7,894 nucleotides of DNA from Hyphomicrobium sp. (lineage in GTDB: Bacteria; Pseudomonadota; Alphaproteobacteria; Rhizobiales; Hyphomicrobiaceae), in assembly GCA_025927515.1 (NCBI GenBank), contig JAICLG010000137.1, forward strand, positions 1 through 7,894, read 5' to 3'. Made by a program: the position numbers and the translations under genes. Positions within the stretch are counted from its first letter, which is position 1; each line of letters starts with the position of its first letter. The notes beneath the pieces were generated by a model, which saw only the letters and a list, made by a program, of their open reading frames with translations, had not been told where the DNA came from and ran no database searches. Positions 5,594-7,894 of the stretch are shown here, piece by piece.

Positions 5594-6439
5594 TCAGAGG
5601 CCACCGAAATCCTCGACCCAACCCTGCTCCATCGAGCGCGCGGGCTCGGAGCAACCGGCACTGCCGACGATTTTCGCGGGCACGCCCGCGACGGTGACAT
5701 TGGGGGGAACCTCCGAGAGCACGACCGACCCTGCGGCGATGCGGGAGCATGCCCCAATCTTGATATTTCCGAGAATTTTAGCGCCGGCGCCGACCAACAC
5801 GTTATCGCCGATCTTCGGATGCCGGTCGCCGGTTTCCTTGCCGCTGCCGCCAAGCGTTACTGCATGAAGGAACGAGCAGTTGTCGCCGACAACAGCCGTT
5901 TCGCCGACGACGAAACCTGTCGCATGGTCGAGCATGATGCCTTGGCCGAAGCGCGCGGCGGGATGAATGTCGACGCTGAAAAAGCGTGACGCCTGGCTTT
6001 GCAGATAGAGCGCGAAGTCGCGGCGGCCGCGTTTCCAGAGCGCGTGCGCAAAGCGATGCGTCACGAGTGCATGGAAACCCTTGAAGTACAGCAGAGGATC
6101 AAGGAAGCGCGTGCAGGCTGGATCGCGATCGTAGACGGCAGCCAGATCGGCGCGGAAAATCATGCCGACCTCGTTATCATCTTCGAGGACGCTCAGGAAC
6201 GTTTGCGAGATGAGTCCGGCGTCGACGTCGTTGTGGTTCAATCGCTGCGCAAGACGATGGCAGACGGCTTCTTCGAGATGCTCGTGGCTCAGAACGGTCG
6301 CAAATATAAAACTGCCGAGGGCCGGTTCGGCCTTCATGGCGGATTGCGCCTCGGAGCGGATTTGCGCCCAGATCGGGTCTACGACCTGAACCTTTGGCGT
6401 TGCTGTTTTATGGTTCGACACGTGAAGGCCTTTCGCCAT
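5594..6439 (-). CDS. cysE: Serine O-acetyltransferase
   Basis: A 281-residue CysE, which transfers acetyl from acetyl-CoA to L-serine, the first step of cysteine biosynthesis. Residues about 20-140 form the helical SATase N-terminal domain (DPIWAQIRSEAQ, FRADLAAVYDRDPACTRFLDPLLYFKG). The C-terminal left-handed beta-helix starts near DIHPAARFGQG. Catalytic and serine-binding residues are visible: Asp157 (VDIHP), Asp171-His172 (MLDHATG), then LHAVTLGGSGKETGDRHPKIG with the conserved RHP histidine. The C-terminus is EDFGGL, ending in Leu rather than the terminal Ile by which E. coli CysE docks into CysK. ATG 6439 fits the family length; its AGGAG is only 2 nt away, so a later GTG at residue 7 is an alternative. 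It heads the operon cysE - DUF3126 - gamma-CA and diverges from the crotonase gene. Confidence 0.95.
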   Translation of the reverse strand: MAKGLHVSNHKTATPKVQVVDPIWAQIRSEAQSAMKAEPALGSFIFATVLSHEHLEEAVCHRLAQRLNHNDVDAGLISQTFLSVLEDDNEVGMIFRADLAAVYDRDPACTRFLDPLLYFKGFHALVTHRFAHALWKRGRRDFALYLQSQASRFFSVDIHPAARFGQGIMLDHATGFVVGETAVVGDNCSFLHAVTLGGSGKETGDRHPKIGDNVLVGAGAKILGNIKIGACSRIAAGSVVLSEVPPNVTVAGVPAKIVGSAGCSEPARSMEQGWVEDFGGL

Positions 6440-6488
6440 AGCTCCTCGGGCGTCCTTTACCCCGTTGGCCTGAATAATTGTTTCACAG

Positions 6489-6517
6489 CGATTAACGATG
6501 CGATGCACCGGGGTCAA
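6489..6517 (-). promoter_or_regulatory. Possible promoter of the cysE operon
   Basis: On the minus strand TTGACC (6512-6517) is a 5/6 match to a -35 box, with TAATCG 17 bp downstream (6489-6494) as a poor -10. The transcript would start near 6482, giving a leader of about 43 nt before the cysE ATG. The -10 is weak, so confidence is low. Confidence 0.25.
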
Positions 6518-6639
6518 TCCGTGAACGGCTTTGCATAATATACGTTGCCTATCCCGCGCGCATCTGCCGCCTGAACGGACGTTTGCCGGACCATCAATTG
6601 CGCCTTAAATGGCCCGGCAATATGGAAGGGACCGTGGGT

Positions 6640-7440
6640 ATGGCGGAAGCGAATAGCGGCGGCGCGGCGCTAAGGTATGCCAAAGACGGGCGAATTGCCT
6701 GGATCACGGCCGACAATCCATCGCGGATGAATGCTCTGACGGGCGCCATGTGGGGGGCGCTGCCTGGCGCGATAGCCTCGGCTGTCGCGGACCCGGACGT
6801 GCGCGTCGTCGTCTTGCGGGGCGCGGGCGACAAGGCTTTCTCCGCGGGCGCCGATATCTCCGAATTCGAGAGCGGTCGCACGGGAGACGCAGCGAAGGTC
6901 TACGACGCGTTGAACGATGCTGCCTTCGAGGCTTTGATCAATAGCCCGAAGCCGACGATCGCAATGATTCATGGATTCTGCCTCGGCGGCGGGCTCGGCC
7001 TTGCTCTTTGCTGCGATATGCGGATCGCAGATGAGACGAGCCAATTTGCAATTCCCGCTGCCAAGCTCGGCATTGGCTACAATGCGCGATGGGTGCGTCC
7101 CATTCTTGCCGCCGTGCCGGCCGATCGCGCCAAACAGCTACTGTTCACGGGGCGTAGGTTTCGCTCGGCCGATGCGGAAGCGATGGGGCTCATTACGCAG
7201 CTCGTACCGAAGACCGAAATCGAAACCACCGTCAGAGCGCTGGCGCTTGAGATCGCCGAGAACGCGCCGCTGTCCGTCGCGGCGGCCAAGCTCGTCATCG
7301 ATGAGATCTCACGCCACCCTGAACACCCTGACATGCACAAGCTCGATGACGCCGTTGCAGCTTGCTTCGCCAGCGCAGATTACGCCGAAGGCCGTCGGGC
7401 CTTTCTTGAAAAACGCAAAGCGGAATTCAAAGGCAAATGA
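6640..7440 (+). CDS. Crotonase-fold protein annotated as enoyl-CoA hydratase/isomerase
   Basis: A 266-residue crotonase superfamily protein. The CoA-binding and oxyanion-hole elements are intact: DNPSRMNALT (about 25-34), FSAGADISEF (67-76) and HGFCLGGGLGLALCCD (111-126). Where rat mitochondrial enoyl-CoA hydratase has its two catalytic glutamates, this protein has Gly120 (GGGLGLAL) and Ala140 (FAIPAAKLG). Classical hydration is therefore doubtful, and the reaction may be an isomerisation, thioester hydrolysis or another enolate chemistry. The ATG at 6640 was chosen because GGAAGGG ends 9 nt upstream and the N-terminus then fits homologues in length; ATG 6622 is the alternative. The stop codon overlaps the ATG of the deacetylase gene by ATGA, suggesting translational coupling. 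It diverges from cysE over 200 bp. Confidence 0.9.
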   Translation: MAEANSGGAALRYAKDGRIAWITADNPSRMNALTGAMWGALPGAIASAVADPDVRVVVLRGAGDKAFSAGADISEFESGRTGDAAKVYDALNDAAFEALINSPKPTIAMIHGFCLGGGLGLALCCDMRIADETSQFAIPAAKLGIGYNARWVRPILAAVPADRAKQLLFTGRRFRSADAEAMGLITQLVPKTEIETTVRALALEIAENAPLSVAAAKLVIDEISRHPEHPDMHKLDDAVAACFASADYAEGRRAFLEKRKAEFKGK

Positions 7441-7894
7441 GATATCTCAGGTTTGTGCGGGCCATCGCAGCTTTGGGCTTTGCCTGTACGACGCCTGCTT
7501 TCGCCGGCGACGATGCGCTCCAACACGCCTGCTTCTCGGCAGCGGCGCTCGCCGGCGTCCCAGGCGAGCAGCTGGCCAAGAAAGGCAATCATACCTACGA
7601 TGCGCCGACGAAGATCGCCGATTTCAAGCCAGCACCGGGTGTAGCGAGCGAACTGCGTGGTTCCATACGACGTGTGAACGTGCCAGCCGGGGAAAAAGTC
7701 ATCGCGCTGACGTTCGATCTTTGCGAGCAGCGCGGTGAGATCGCGGGCTACGACGGCCGCATCATCGACTATCTGCGCCAGCAGGGCGTCAAAGCGACGT
7801 TCTTTGCGGGCGGAAAATGGATGGCGTCCCACCAGACCCGCACCGAACAGCTCATGCTCGATCCGCTGTTCGAAATCGGCAATCACACCGAGAC
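7437..7894 (+). CDS. Exported polysaccharide deacetylase-like protein, 3'-truncated by window edge
   Basis: The first 152 codons of a NodB-type carbohydrate esterase family 4 protein, open to the window end. Residues 1-23 look like a signal peptide (MRYLRFVRAIAALGF...PAFA) with cleavage before GDD, so it acts in the periplasm or cell surface. The NodB core begins at VIALTFDLCEQRGEIAGYDG (Asp94), continues with VKATFFAGGKWM (about 118-129) and reaches EIGNHTE at the edge, where His150 should be the first metal histidine of HxxxH. The usual TFDDG motif is TFDLC here: the general-base Asp is kept, but the second, metal-binding Asp is Leu95; Glu97 could compensate. The family removes N- or O-acetyl groups from peptidoglycan, chitin or other glycans; the substrate is unknown. 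The start overlaps the crotonase stop (ATGA), indicating co-translation. Confidence 0.85.
   Translation, partial: MRYLRFVRAIAALGFACTTPAFAGDDALQHACFSAAALAGVPGEQLAKKGNHTYDAPTKIADFKPAPGVASELRGSIRRVNVPAGEKVIALTFDLCEQRGEIAGYDGRIIDYLRQQGVKATFFAGGKWMASHQTRTEQLMLDPLFEIGNHTE

Noticed and set aside
6440..6517. Longer cysE start (TTG at 6517)
   Set aside because: The codon coincides with the -35-like TTGACC, and the added 26 residues do not resemble CysE N-termini.
5999..6538. Long plus-strand open frame opposite cysE
   Set aside because: It is antisense to a clear cysE and its protein shows no family features; long antisense frames are common in GC-rich genes.
6583..6639. Longer crotonase start (TTG at 6583)
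   Set aside because: No ribosome binding site and no family resemblance in the added residues; 6640 has GGAAGGG at proper spacing.
7380..7886. Minus-strand open frame opposite the deacetylase
   Set aside because: The plus strand encodes a signal peptide and NodB motifs in an uninterrupted frame, so the antisense frame is a shadow.

Overview
The window reads as a piece of an alphaproteobacterial chromosome, most likely Hyphomicrobiales. The base composition is moderately GC-rich, start codons are often GTG or TTG, and several families are characteristic of that group: an alphaproteobacterial PAS_5-type protein, a LapG/BTLCP (peptidase C93) protease, and a DUF3126 gene next to cysE. A Hyphomicrobium-like host is a guess from this gene mix, not proof. 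I see no rRNA or tRNA gene, CRISPR array, insertion sequence or prophage. Genes are densely packed, with ten coding sequences and the opening third to half of an eleventh.

Layout. (1) 1-876: 3' part of a patatin-like phospholipase (+), whose tail overlaps that of a tandem-CBS protein (858-1289, -). (2) 1477-2205: rhomboid intramembrane protease (-). (3) 2430-4724: three + strand genes that look like a signalling and cell-surface cluster: a PAS_5-type sensor protein, a tandem PilZ (c-di-GMP receptor type) protein, and a secreted LapG-like cysteine protease. (4) 4801-6439: a compact minus-strand operon, cysE - DUF3126 - gamma-carbonic-anhydrase-like protein. It is closed off from region 3 by a strong hairpin at 4755-4778. 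(5) 6640-7894: a crotonase-fold protein whose stop codon overlaps the start of an exported polysaccharide deacetylase-like protein, which runs off the window.

How the parts may work together. The cysE operon is the clearest unit: serine acetylation for cysteine synthesis, with two small partners always read after it. The PilZ protein beside a LapG-type protease is the most suggestive functional pairing. LapG-type proteases elsewhere release adhesins under c-di-GMP control, but no LapD receptor or adhesin is visible here, so the link is inference. Two gene products depart from family active-site consensus: the crotonase lacks both classical catalytic glutamates, and the deacetylase lacks the second aspartate of its first metal motif. 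I found no clearly new multi-gene defence or mobile system. The window looks mainly like core chromosome with a few under-characterised genes.
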